DNA from: Callorhinus ursinus
Taxonomy: Eukaryota; Chordata; Mammalia; Carnivora; Otariidae
Length of the DNA: 64,000 nt
Assembly: GCF_003265705.1 (NCBI RefSeq)
Contig: NW_020313151.1
Location: forward strand, 1-64,000
Reading direction: 5' to 3'
Each line of letters begins with the position of its first letter. Positions within the stretch are counted from its first letter, which is position 1. Position numbers and translations under genes: made by a program. This document shows positions 47,491 to 58,190 of this stretch, one piece after another. The notes beneath the pieces are model-generated. The model saw nothing but the letters and a program-made list of their open reading frames with translations, was not told the origin of the DNA and searched no databases.

Positions 47491-47938
47491 GATCATTTAC
47501 TAACAGGTTTTTTTCACTTTACTGAACCAAAGGCACTTGGGGGCATTGAAAAATGCCTTCCTTAAAGGGCATCATTTTGTTTTCTGATTGAGCAGCTTGT
47601 TTGACTGCCCAGGTCCTGGCCAACACAACGCAGTTCAGGCCCAGTGACTTCTTTCCCCCAATATGTGCACGTGTTTTTGTCTATCTGTGTTGCACTTGTG
47701 GAGGGCCTTTTGTTTCCCTCCAGTTGTTTAAGTTGTAGGATCATAAGTTTGTGTGTGTGGTTTTCTCTCTTTTTTTAAAAGATCAGACTATGCACAAAAT
47801 GCTGGGCTAATTGTTATAACTCATGGATGGCAAGGTTGGCCAGTCTATTTTCTGCTTCTGAACAGAAGCTGGTATTTGAGGCTTAAGGCCATTAACAAAA
47901 AAGGGGGAGATCTCTGTGTTGGTATTAGCATTAATGCC
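47491..47938. other. unique-looking sequence
   Basis: No gene or repeat recognised. Confidence 0.4.
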
Positions 47939-47953
47939 CAACCTACAGCATTC

Positions 47954-48188
47954 TTTTTTTAAAAGATTTTATTTATTTATTTGACAAAGAGAGACACAGC
48001 GAGAGGGGGAACACAAGCAGGGGAAGTGGGAGAGGGAGAAGCAGGCTTCCTGCCGAGCAAGGAGCCCCATGTGGGGCTCGAACATGGGACTCCCTGTGGG
48101 GCTCCATGCGGGGCTCAATCCCAGGACTCTGGGATCATGACCTGAGCCAAAGGCAGATGCTTAACCGACTGAGCCACCCAGACACCCC
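47954..48188 (-). mobile_element. SINEC (Can-SINE) with internal duplication
   Basis: Minus-strand Can-SINE. The body has extra copies of the GGGGCTC block between about 48072 and 48118, making it longer than its relatives. TSD of 15 bp with one mismatch: CAACCTACAGCATTC (47939-47953) and CAACCTCCAGCATTC (48189-48203). Confidence 0.93.
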
Positions 48189-48203
48189 CAACCTCCAGCA
48201 TTC

Positions 48204-48869
48204 CTGAAAGTGGTCTCTCATCAATCTGTATAGGTGGAGATGGATTCATCCTGCCCCTGTCAACAGGCTTGGATTGTTACCCAGGAAATGCTGAGGGGTG
48301 GGAGGGAGCTTCAAGGATACCATTTAGAAGAAATGCTCATTTCTCTAGAGCTATAACATGTGCAGAGGCAGTGTTATTTCCCTCAGGGTTAGTTCAATTC
48401 TCCTTTACGGTTACCCACATGGCCTTGTCAAAGTAGGCTCTGGCCCCTCCTGGTTCTACTAAAAGTTGTGCTGAGACGGATCAGAGAGTCATTTCAGTCA
48501 GCCTTTTAGTAAGTGGGAAATCTCAGATTGTGCCAAGTAGTTGGGAGGAGTAAATCCTAACTCTCTGTAGTTACTGTCATTTCATTTGATTTGGATCTTC
48601 AAGGCATTTTAATAGGGAGTTTACTAGTCGGGGGATTGGAAGCACAAATAGAGGCACAGATAAAAGTGGGTGGATCATGAAGGACTTTTTCAGCTTTGTA
48701 CCAACGGGTAAAGCTATACATGAACGATTGATGGAATTAGCTACATAAAAATAAAATTATCCATGCATCTGCAAACCACAAATAATTAAAATGCAAATCC
48801 AAGAAAAGTGTTTATAATGTACATGTTAAAATGTGGGCCAAGATCTTCACATATAACTATTAAAATCAA
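48204..48869. other. unique-looking sequence
   Basis: No gene or repeat recognised. Confidence 0.4.
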
Positions 48870-49110
48870 CAAGGTAACTATTTTTGAAACATGAATAAAT
48901 ACCAGTGAGAGCATGAAAAACCAAGAATTTTCACAGAATGTTGGTGGCAATACCAATGGGTATTGTATTTCTTGCAATGTATACCGAGACTGTTAAAAGT
49001 GTTCATGTCTCTTCATTTCAGTAAATCTACTCTTGGAAAACTATTTTAAAAATCAGAGATGTTGAAAATATGCACATACAAAAATATTCTTCTCATTTTA
49101 TGATGGCATA
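48870..49110 (+). mobile_element. ancient L1/HAL1-like fragment
   Basis: The sense pattern (ATGTTGGTGGCAATACC, then TTTCAGTAAATCTACTCTTG, AATCAGAGATGTTG and ACAAAAATATTCTTC) resembles the C-terminal ORF2/3' region of old L1ME or HAL1 elements. Two further pieces of the same pattern follow at 49845-49990 and 50385-50500. Confidence 0.5.
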
Positions 49111-49247
49111 ATCTTTAAGGAATGTATCAATGTGTTCATCCTATGCATTTACTTGACTGAATTTTCCCAGAAATTACTAGTGTGAATTTTCCACTGGAAA
49201 GCAGAAATGGGTAGTTGAAGAATCGATATGTGCTCTAAGCAAATTTA

Positions 49248-49443
49248 TTTTTTTTATTTTAAAGATTTTATTTATTTATTTGACAGAGATAGAGAGCACA
49301 AGAAGGGGAGCGGCAGGCAGAGGGAGAGGCCAAAACAGGCTCCCTGCTGAGCAGAGAGCCTGATGCCTGACTCCATCCCAGGACCCTGGGATCAAGACCT
49401 GAGCCGAAAGCAGATAATGACTGAGCCACTCCGGCGCCCCTGC
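49248..49443 (-). mobile_element. SINEC (Can-SINE)
   Basis: Minus-strand Can-SINE with an 11-bp TSD carrying one mismatch, AAGCAAATTTA (49237-49247) and AAGTAAATTTA (49444-49454). The tRNA-related head is slightly shortened. Confidence 0.92.
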
Positions 49444-49454
49444 AAGTAAATTTA

Positions 49455-49844
49455 AAGTACATTTTATCACACTTAGTCTTGTGGCTTGAAGATCTGTACC
49501 TTCTACATACATTATAGCAAATATTAGAGATAGCACCAACAATAATAACATGATTTCTAGGAGTGCAGGTTCAAGCTAAGAACCTGTTGAGTTATTTATG
49601 CTGGCCACCACCCCATACAGCAGATGCTGCCCTCATTTTATACCAATGGAAAGTGTGGCACACAGAGGAAAAGTCAATTTTCAAGGGTCTCAGGGCTCCT
49701 CAAAGAGGGCCCCAACATTCAGGTCTGAGATCTGTCAGGCCTTAGATTGCACACTAGTTTGCAGGATGTTCTCCTGCCCCTAATACAAGAATGAAATAAA
49801 AGACTCACTGGGGAAGAGGGTAAAACAGCCAGCAAAACTTTTTA
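49455..49844. other. unique-looking sequence
   Basis: No gene recognised between the SINEC and the next old L1 fragment. Confidence 0.4.
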
Positions 49845-50500
49845 AAAGTGTAATAACATAGTTATTGCCCACAGTAAAGTGCTAAATGGAAGAGGGGGAA
49901 AAAGCAATATAGGAAACTGTTCATATAGTACCATCTCAGTATTATGAAAAAGTAAATTATATTTACAAAAAAAGCATCAGAAAGAAATACTTGTTCAATT
50001 ATTCAACAAATATATATTGAGAATACACTGCTAAGCATCGTTTTGCTGGTGTGCTGAAAATACAGTTAGCAAAACAAAGCAAAATGAACATAACCCCTAC
50101 CTTAGGAAGGTTCCATTATGATAATGGCCTTTGAGATGGGGGTCACAAGTTATTCCTGCTTTCCATCTCAGATATTAATTTTTTCACTCTTTTAAATTGT
50201 GTATTGTTTTAGGAAGACAAATGAATAAGAAACTTAAATTATTTTTCAAATAATTTTTACGATGGGGTAACAGGCTGTTTAAATAATCTGTTTTAAAAAG
50301 TGATATGTTCAAGTTATGCAGTAAGAACCTCATGCTTAAAATCAGTTTTATGAATGAAAAACCTCTAAGGAAATTTATCACGAGGTATTAACGGTCATTG
50401 TTGGGTAATGGGACTAAGGATATTATTAGTTTTCTTTATTACACTTTGTCTTCCAAATGTTCTATACTGAGGCTGGGTGACTTCTATAATGATAGAATGT
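49845..50500 (+). mobile_element. ancient L1/HAL1-like 3' fragments
   Basis: 49845-49990 (TATAGTACCATCTCAGTATT) and 50385-50500 (TATTAACGGTCATTGTTGGG, then CTTCCAAATGTTCTATACTG) match the 3' end layout of L1ME/HAL1 elements, with about 400 bp of unassigned DNA between them. Confidence 0.45.
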
Positions 50501-50689
50501 ATTTTACCATATGTAAAAGCCAAGTCAATAAAACCCAGGAAAAGCTGAGAAAAGATCACAAGACAAATCAAAAAGCATAAATATATGTTGCTAAGGAACA
50601 TAGCCAGCCTATCAAAAGAAAAACCAACTTGAAAAGCAAAGGGGTTTTGTCCCAGGGTCTTGAGTTTTCACAAGGGACCTTATTGAAAG

Positions 50690-51183
50690 GAGGAGGTCCA
50701 GCCCAAGATGCTGCCAAGCCGGCGCAGGCGCAAGAAAGAAGCCTTCGCTTTTTTGCGGAAAAGGCTCTGCGGAGTTTTTTTAAGCACGAAGGGCGGGGGA
50801 GAAGCGGGCAGGGTGGCTGCACGGCGCAACATTGCCATCTACGGGCAAGTGAGACCAAGTGCCCCCAATCCCTAACGAAAATCTATCTTTTTTGTTGATA
50901 TTCCACGCAGGGCCATGGAGATCGTGGCTAAAGAAGCCAAGGGAGATAGGAACTAAGACCAGAGAGTGAAAGAGAACCGGCCGAACTCTCCCTGCCGCAC
51001 CGTCTCCAACACAAAAGCCTTTCCTATTTCCTCCCACAGAACCATAGCAGCAGAGGCAGGAAGTCCTGGCACCAAGCGAAAAAAAAAGGAGCCCGAAGGG
51101 CGGGGCTGGGCTCCGATTGGTCAGTTCTGGGCCTGCGCGCAGGAGATCAGTGAGGTCGATGCCAGTCCATCTGCCCAGTTCTT
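50690..51183 (+). promoter_or_regulatory. CpG-rich promoter-like segment
   Basis: This is the only non-L1 CpG-rich stretch in the window. It contains an NRF1-like GCGCAGGCGC (50722-50731), a GC box GGGCGGGG (51098-51105), an inverted CCAAT box ATTGG (51116-51120) and a second GCGC palindrome CCTGCGCGCAGG (51132-51143). Spacing and order are those of TATA-less housekeeping promoters. Which transcript it drives is unknown; two CpG-rich shoulders (50700-50850 and 51090-51320) would also suit a bidirectional promoter. Confidence 0.6.
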
Positions 51184-51221
51184 ATGGCGGTGTCTTCCCT
51201 GACGTTTTTGCGAACTGTCTG
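51150..51221 (+). other. possible first exon with splice donor
   Basis: Downstream of the CCAAT and GC boxes, an ATG in good context (TTATGGCGG, 51184-51186) opens 12 codons (MAVSSLTFLRTV plus two bases) up to a consensus donor TCTG|GTAAGA at 51221/51222. The short hydrophobic start could be a mitochondrial-type leader, but no gene was recognised and no second exon was found. ATGGCGG is also a YY1-type motif often found just downstream of the start site. It could equally be a noncoding first exon. Confidence 0.35.
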
Positions 51222-51231
51222 GTAAGAGACC

Positions 51232-51899
51232 AGACTGGTGAGATCCGGGTCCAGTTGCCCGACTTCCCAGCCGCCTCCACCGCCCGACGTGCGGCCCCTG
51301 TAACGATTCCCTGGTCATTCTCCTCCCGCCCAATCCCAGCCTGTGAATAGGGTTGTCCCGGAGGCACACTCGCTCTGCTCTCAGCCTTCATTCCTCTGAT
51401 TCCTCCGGGCCACCTTAGGGCCCACGAGGGTGACCCAGTCAACTCAGAGCCTCTCCGTTCTCATGGATGTTCTCCTCCTCCCCTCGGAGCATCCCCCTGC
51501 CCTTGGTCATGCTCTGCTCCCCTCCATGCTGTCCCTTTATAGCATTCCTCTCTGCCATCACCCCCAACGTGATGCCCTGTTCGTTGGGCTCCCTCTTTCT
51601 AATGACTCTGCATCCACAGCATTTAACCTCTTGGGGACCTCCAGTCCAGCGACCCCACAGCCTTCTTTGAGTTCCGCCAGGCTGCTCCTTCCCCAGCTTA
51701 CCCAGGGCTATAAACTCTCCCACTCAAACACATGGTTTTTGCTCCATGCTCCCTCTTTGCTTTCCTGGTACACCCCCAATAAAGGACACACTGTGCACCC
51801 TCCATACCTGTATCTCCTCTCTTCTCTACCTCTAGTAGCCTTCCACAATCACCAGCACCCACTCTTCTCATGATATTCAATGATAATTCATTGAGAAAA
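51232..51899. other. CT-rich non-repeat sequence
   Basis: It holds a 147-codon plus frame (51430-51873) rich in Leu, Ser, Pro and His. There is no domain, and the composition follows the CT-rich strand, so I treat it as noncoding. Confidence 0.4.
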
Positions 51900-53270
51900 G
51901 AGAAGGGACCAAACAGGAACTCTTACCACTTCCTAGCAACACTGGACCTGCACTTGCATTCTCTGCTACCCCTCTGGAGGCAGTGACCTGAACCCACTTG
52001 AGGCCAGGCCCTTCACCTGGATCCCATGCCTATCTCCTGGAGGACAAGTAGGCCTTTGCAATGATCATTCTTTTGTCTCGAATTGCCATGTTCCCATTTT
52101 TTTCTGGGTCATTTAATCATCTACAAATATACTCATATTTCTCACCCTTTCTACAAAATGAAGTAAAACATAAAGCCATCTCCGATCTCATATACTTTCA
52201 AGGTACTGCCACGTTCCCCTGATGCTCTAAACAGCAAATCTATCTCCACTTGTTCTATAACCATTTTCCTTGCTAACCATTTCAATTGTGCTTCTACCAG
52301 CCTGCCCCACAAAAAACACTGATTTTTTTCAAGGGCACTGGTGACCTTCATATTGCCAAACACTATGATGATGCTTTCATCCTCAATTTATTGCATCTCT
52401 CAGATGACTTTGGTACATTTGACAATTGCTTCTTTTTTGAAACTGTTCCTCCTTCCCCTCCTCCCTCACTTCCTTTATTTCATTTTTAACTTTTGGATAT
52501 TTGACAATATAATCTCTGAGTGTTGTTCCTCCAACCCCAATGCTCCTTGTCAGTATGTAGTGCTTACTCCTCCCTTTCCACTGGCTTTTAGTTTTAACAG
52601 GGTCCTTCTCATGCTTCACTCTCTCCGTGGGTTGTTTCATCCTTCTTGCCAGCAGAAAATAGAGCATGTACACAATGTGACCTCCCACGTTCCTACCTCA
52701 CGCATCAACCTGTGTCCAGAGATCCAGATTTGTCTGTGTCTTTGTTGGATGACGAGGAGGAACCGTACACTTCACGTGCCTCAAGCACGCCTCTTCATGT
52801 GCTGCATCTTGTTGGTCTCCACCGCAGTCCAGCAACAAGTCCTCTAGATCTGATCTTCTGACTCTATCCTGTATCCATCCCCTTCTGTGCTTATCTACTG
52901 CTACTGTTTTAATAACCAAACAATCCCAGCAGCTCTTGCCTCCATGATGATAACTCTGGCCTACTTCTGTTCCTCAAACATGCCAAGCTTATTCCCTCAT
53001 CAGGTCATTGGTAATCACAGTGCTCTTTGCCTGGCAGAGTCCAGCCCCAGATCTTTACATGGTTGGTTCCTTCTCAGCCGTAGGGTTTCTGCTCCATCAT
53101 TGCCTTCTCAGAGAGGCTCTGCCTGACCACTCTGTGTAAGTAGATTGTTCCTGGCCTAGGACCTGGGCTATTTGCTTCCTAACATTTACCACACTGACTT
53201 CTTCATGCATTGGTTGGTTGGTTGGTTGGTATTCTCTTGCTCCCCAGATAAGTGCTAAATGAGCAGCTTT
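51900..53270 (+). mobile_element. L2 (CR1-clade LINE), degraded
   Basis: The plus strand retains the L2 reverse transcriptase region: the frame near 52330-52440 reads GDLHIAKHYDDAFILNLLHL then SDDFGTFDNCFFFET, the degenerate counterpart of the L2 RT motif. The L2 3' region follows (CCTCAAACATGCCAAGC, then CTTCTCAGAGAGGCTCTGCC, at 52970-53130). Interrupted and diverged, as expected of this early mammalian LINE. Confidence 0.7.
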
Positions 53271-53660
53271 CATAAGAGTACAAAACACCTATTAAGAGGG
53301 GTTCCATTAATGTTGTTGAATGCAGAATAAAAGGTCACCTGAGACCTGCCATTGCTTCCTTGCAGACTGACATGGGGGGAAGGGGATAGCACAGGAGGTT
53401 TTACTGGAGAATCTCACTTTAACTCTATAGCTAATCTGCAATATATGTATGCCCACAACTCCTGTAAGTTTTGAGGTATTTGTGTTAAAGACTCAAAGAA
53501 TACTGGGCCCTGCCTTGTTTTCCTTCTAAATCATTAAATTAGTTCACTGCTACTTAAAATAACATAACCATGATAAATGAGAGGAAGAAAGAGATGTTAG
53601 CCCATCATAAGGTCACCCAGGGTGGGCAGCAGTGATGCCACGACTTCATCTAGTAAGCTC
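53271..53660. other. unique-looking sequence
   Basis: No gene recognised. Confidence 0.4.
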
Positions 53661-53775
53661 TCTGGCTGCATGGCATCAAGCACATTCCTTAGTTTCCCTG
53701 TGCCTTAATTTCTCCATCTGCACAGAGGGCAGGCAGTCAGGGCGTGAGCCCATAGGGTGACTGAGACTGTCTATT
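53661..53775 (+). mobile_element. probable MIR fragment
   Basis: TTAGTTTCCCTGTGCCTTAA then TTTCTCCATCTGCACAGAG resembles the MIR core; it is short and weak. Confidence 0.4.
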
Positions 53776-55145
53776 CTCAGAACAGGGCAGGCACCAGGAG
53801 CTCTCAAAATGAGTTTAATAACATCATTGCTTTTCAGTGAGTGACTGCTAGCTGGAGAACTCAGGAGCCTGAGAAGAGCTGCTGGGGGCCAGAGCGCCCC
53901 CGCGTGTCCTGTCTTGATGGGACAAAAATTTTGCCGACCCTCCAAGATGTTCCTGGACTAGTCAGACATGAACATGTACCCAGGCTTGCCCCATAACTCC
54001 TGAAAACATCACAAGCTTTGGGTAAGTTCATCTCTGCTGCCCATCTATCCTTAATAGTTACCAGGTGATTGTGGGAGTAGATGACTTAGGAGTGAAGCTC
54101 TTTGGGCACTGACATTAAAATTGGCATCTCCTAGGGCCCTTTTAAAAAACATGGTGTCTGTCTTTGAACTCTGAGTTTATTGTTACAGATCTTGCCCTGC
54201 TGATGATGGCACAGGCATTCATGTTTGGTAATCCCTTCCATCTTATGTTTCTTTATCAGTTAGCCAATCTCTTTTTTCAAAAAAAAAAAAAAAGCAAATC
54301 CTAAAGCTTTCCCTTTGGGATCTGGACATACTGTGGGGAGCCTTGTCAGCATGAAGGTCAAGCAAAAGAAGAATGTTCTGTCCCAGCCTCAGAGGAGTAG
54401 GAGACACACACAGGAGGTGGCAGATGGAGGGAAGGCTCTCAAGGCTCAGTCTCCCCTCTATGGGAGGGGACAAGTGAGCTACAGCAGAGACATGGAGGAC
54501 AGCATTTTGCCCCCATTCTTTGCAGGATGACCCAGCAGCCTCCTTGGGCAGAGGGATGGCTGAGGTTAGGAACTTAGCTTTCTGGAGCTGATCTTGGCTC
54601 CTGCTGTGCTATGGGCCAGACCCCAGAGGCTGCATTCCCTGAGGGGGAAATGTGGAAAGTGACTGAGTCCACAGCCAGGGGTTGGGGAAGGAAGCCTAAG
54701 TAGGCGAGGGACTCGGTGACCCTGCAGCTGAGGCTGTGGGGCGACAGCCCTGCTCAGAGTGGGGATGGAAGCTGAGACCAAGATTCAGAGGTGTCTACAG
54801 ATGCCAGCAAAGGTGAGCTGAGGCTGGCTCAGCCAGGCAGCACCAGGTCTCGACCAAGAGGAGAGAGAGGAAAATGCAAGTTTCACCAGCCACATGCCTG
54901 GGTGGTGCAGGTCAGCCTCACCAGTTGGACCCGGGAGACAAGAGTCCTCCCCTCAGAAACCACCAAGCATACTGTGAGCACCATAAGAATTTCATAGACA
55001 ACCCTCTTCCAGCGTCACCCAGGAGACTTGTAAACTATACATACCCCTTCCCCATCTTGGAAAGAAGAAGAGAAGTGAAGTGGAAATCTGAGAAACTGAG
55101 CATTTTCACCAAAACAGACTGAATATTTATTCAAATGAACCATTC
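53776..55145. other. unique-looking sequence
   Basis: About 1.4 kb, moderately GC-rich in 54300-54970, with an A-run at 54279-54293. Several small frames show no domain. No splice-supported gene was found. Confidence 0.45.
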
Positions 55146-55149
55146 ACAT

Positions 55150-55645
55150 GATAGTGAGAACAAAAGACCCTAGTACTTAGCAACAGCTAATAGGCAAGAT
55201 GGGAGAGAAAGTAAAATTTTAATCAGGCCAAATGACCATGAGTAAAAAAACCCAGTCAGCACAGCCTGAGGGGACAAGCTTGCACAAAATTTAGCAAATT
55301 TCACAAAATGACACCTGCAACACATTCTGCCATGCTTTTCAGTGACTGCCACATCCTGAAACTTCTACCAGAAATAGTTGTATCCTGCTTGTCTCTCTGC
55401 TCCTGAAGTTTGCAGTTTGGGACCTGAATCTGACCATTCTCAATTTCCATAAAGGGCACAGAACTTGCTGTTCTTGCCTATTTAATCCTGAGCCTAAACC
55501 TTCCCTTTTGGAGCCTACTTTCCATTTGTAGCCAAAGGCTGGGTCTTTCTGGCTTGCAAACTGCATGGCAATAAAGCTTTTCCTTGACTCTGACTAAATC
55601 CTTGCATTTCAGGATTTTTGTTGTTGTTGACAATAGCATCTGATT
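55150..55645 (+). mobile_element. possible solo LTR
   Basis: The layout resembles a gammaretrovirus-type LTR: a TATA-like CCTATTTAATCC near 55477, then AATAAAG near 55570 about 90 bp downstream, followed by a T-rich U5-like stretch. The edges (TG near 55151, CA near 55645) are only suggestive. No internal viral sequence is next to it. Confidence 0.35.
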
Positions 55646-57960
55646 GCACATACCAGATTAGACACAAATTGTGTGCTTTTTTTGCCCCTTACTGTCAAGT
55701 CCGGAGCATGGGCATTCATGATGAAGATCACATCAATCTGGGAGAATAAATCAACCAAAATGCCCATGCAGTCTAAAGAGCACAAGTGATTTCACCATAT
55801 TATCCTCACCAGCTCTTCTGCTGTCCACCCTCCAATGAGTCCATGTTAGAGGAGATTGGAGCATCCTTGCATTGTCCTCTTCTTTAACCTAGAACATTTC
55901 ACATATCATAGATAGACCCTCAAAACAGAGTACAGAAGAAAGGAAGAGTGAACCAGACATACACAAACACAGGGTGGAGTAACTCATGAGAGTTGTCACT
56001 GAGGTGAGCAGGTCCTTCTCCAGTCTGTCATGGCCTCCACAACTGATAGCAGGTTCCATTCTCCTTTAACAACACAGGCCCCATTTTTCAGGGACTGAGC
56101 CATGGAGCTTGGCTTGTAACACCGTGGACTGCTGGAGAAAATTACAGAACCACATTTAGAGCCACTATGCTTTCATAGTCTTCATCTTCTCCTGGGGCTT
56201 CAATGCTGTACAAAATGCTTTCTTTGGGACTCTGGTCCCTCCCCCAGTCCTTTCTGAAGACACCCCAAGATTACACCTCTCTCTTTGCATCCTCTACCAC
56301 ACATCTATCCCTTACCTGCTAGCCAAAGCACATTCCCATTCTCAGGGGAGATCCTAGCAGGCAGGGAGAGGGAGGGAGAAGGGCCTGAGCGCTGGAAGGG
56401 GATGTGGGATTCTGTTGTCATGGAAACATTCTTCTGCACATTCTCATTGGGTCACTCAGCTCAGGCATCAGCCCAGCTGAAGATCCAGGACAGGTGAGAA
56501 AGCACTTCTCTCCATCTTGCTCTGTTTCTGTGGCCAGAGGTTGAGATAAAAAACTGAAGTTGATTGCCAGGGCAACTGAAGCTTAATCCATCTGACTCAA
56601 GAGAAAGAGAAACAAAGGGGTGGAAACTAAGACACTGGATGTATTGTGGGAGGCCACCTACAGACATGGAATCATGACTCAATAAATGTGCTTGTCACAA
56701 GGGTCCTGTGCATGCACAGACACGTGCACATGTGTGTACTCAAGAGCTCCTTTAAGCCCAGAGCACCACAGTGACTGCAGCATAAGGCATCTGAGTAAGA
56801 GACAGGGAATGAAGCAATAAGGTAGGAATGTAGGCAGAAACCAGATCATGAAAAGCAGGGAGGGATAGCTTATATTTTTAAAATTATTACCTACATGTTC
56901 TTTTGAGACTTATTTTGACATTTGCATTTCATTTAGATCCATTTGTACAACTACTAATTTAGAAAAAAACTCTATGTTCAGTACTTTGACCTGAAAGAAT
57001 ATGCAGCCATATTTAAAAAAAAATAATCATAACAATACATTCCCAAAACTGTGATAATGTTATCTTATAAAACAGTTCTGTAGTTCAACAGATGTTGAAA
57101 TAACATCTCTTGAACACCATCGTGGGAGATTGAACAAGTTCCTTTTAATTTCTGGCAACATAAGAACAAAAAAGTGTTGACAGATCCTCTTTCTAGGACT
57201 GGAAATTTACCTAGTGGCAAACCAAGTGCATAAATATATGGAGGTAGGTGATACAGTACAGGAGGACGCTTATCCTGTGTACACAAAATTGACCCTCAAA
57301 TTGTACTTTTCTCACAAAGTTTTAGATGTTGCTCTTCCTGGCTTTGTGATGTATATTGAGTTAAGAAGCATTGCTCACATGGTCTTGTAGCACTATATCA
57401 TTTGTGTATATTCTAGTACTTTGATGTTGGTCATTGGGGGATAATCTCAAAGATCCAGCTGCTGAAAAGATGCATTCAATGTACAGATGCATCTGAAAAC
57501 ATTTGTTTATGAGTTGGTGATAAATATGTTATAGAATGCCAAAAGAGGCAATCAGTTCAAGAGGAGACCACAGAGTACCAGAGTTCTGACACAGGAAGAA
57601 GATTCCTTAAGTGAGTCCCTTGCCCTACCTCACAGGATGGTGCTAAAGCTGTCTAATGGGGTCTGGGCTATAGTTCATGGCCTACTGAAGCGCTACAAAC
57701 ATATGTCTTGGATGGATAGATGGATGGTTGGATGGATGGGCTGAGACAAGTTTGTGAAGTTTCTGTGGGCATCACTTTGCTGATACAAGAGTCTGTACAA
57801 TTTAAACAATAAAAAAGTCTTAGATCTTTCAGTGCATACTTTTTGATGGTGACAACTATTCAGGGACAATAGGTTCAGATAGGATTAAGAGCCCTATCTT
57901 CTGTCAGTGTTGACATTATTACAGAGGCATCTATAACATGATAGACATGCAATACAGTTA
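55646..57960. other. unique-looking sequence
   Basis: About 2.3 kb with no recognised gene. A possible regulatory cluster lies at 56414-56493, and a (GGAT)n tract at 57708-57739. Confidence 0.45.
56414..56493 (+). promoter_or_regulatory. X-box-like motif, ATTGG and splice-donor-like site
   Basis: GTTGTCATGGAAAC (56414-56427) is close to the palindromic X-box bound by RFX factors. ATTGG (inverted CCAAT) lies 18 bp downstream at 56446-56450, and a donor-like CAG|GTGAGA at 56493/56494. This could be the promoter and first exon of a transcript; no coding sequence is visible. Confidence 0.3.
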
Positions 57961-57961
57961 A

Positions 57962-58190
57962 GTGGTCATACCTATGGGCATTGGAATCAGACAAACCTGG
58001 GTTTCACCATTTCTAATCCTCAGAATCACTGCTGTAAAGTGAGGATTATATTAGTATTATATTAATTATGAGATTATATTAGTACCTACCTCATAGTGTT
58101 GTTGTGAAATTAAATAAATCAAGGTATTTGTGTTCCCGGCCTGCAATATATACCCAGTAATGTTAGTTTCTCATTACTATTGACAGTGTT
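57962..58190 (+). mobile_element. MIR
   Basis: Sense MIR: GGCATTGGAATCAGACAAAC then CTGGGTTTCACC, and the 3' block AGTACCTACCTCATAGTGTT with GTTGTGAAATTAAATAAAT. A short AT-rich duplication sits in the middle (58045-58085). Confidence 0.8.

Noticed and set aside
51430..51873. 147-codon plus frame downstream of the CpG island
   Set aside because: Low-complexity Leu/Ser/Pro/His composition from CT-rich DNA, no domain, and no link to the candidate first exon.
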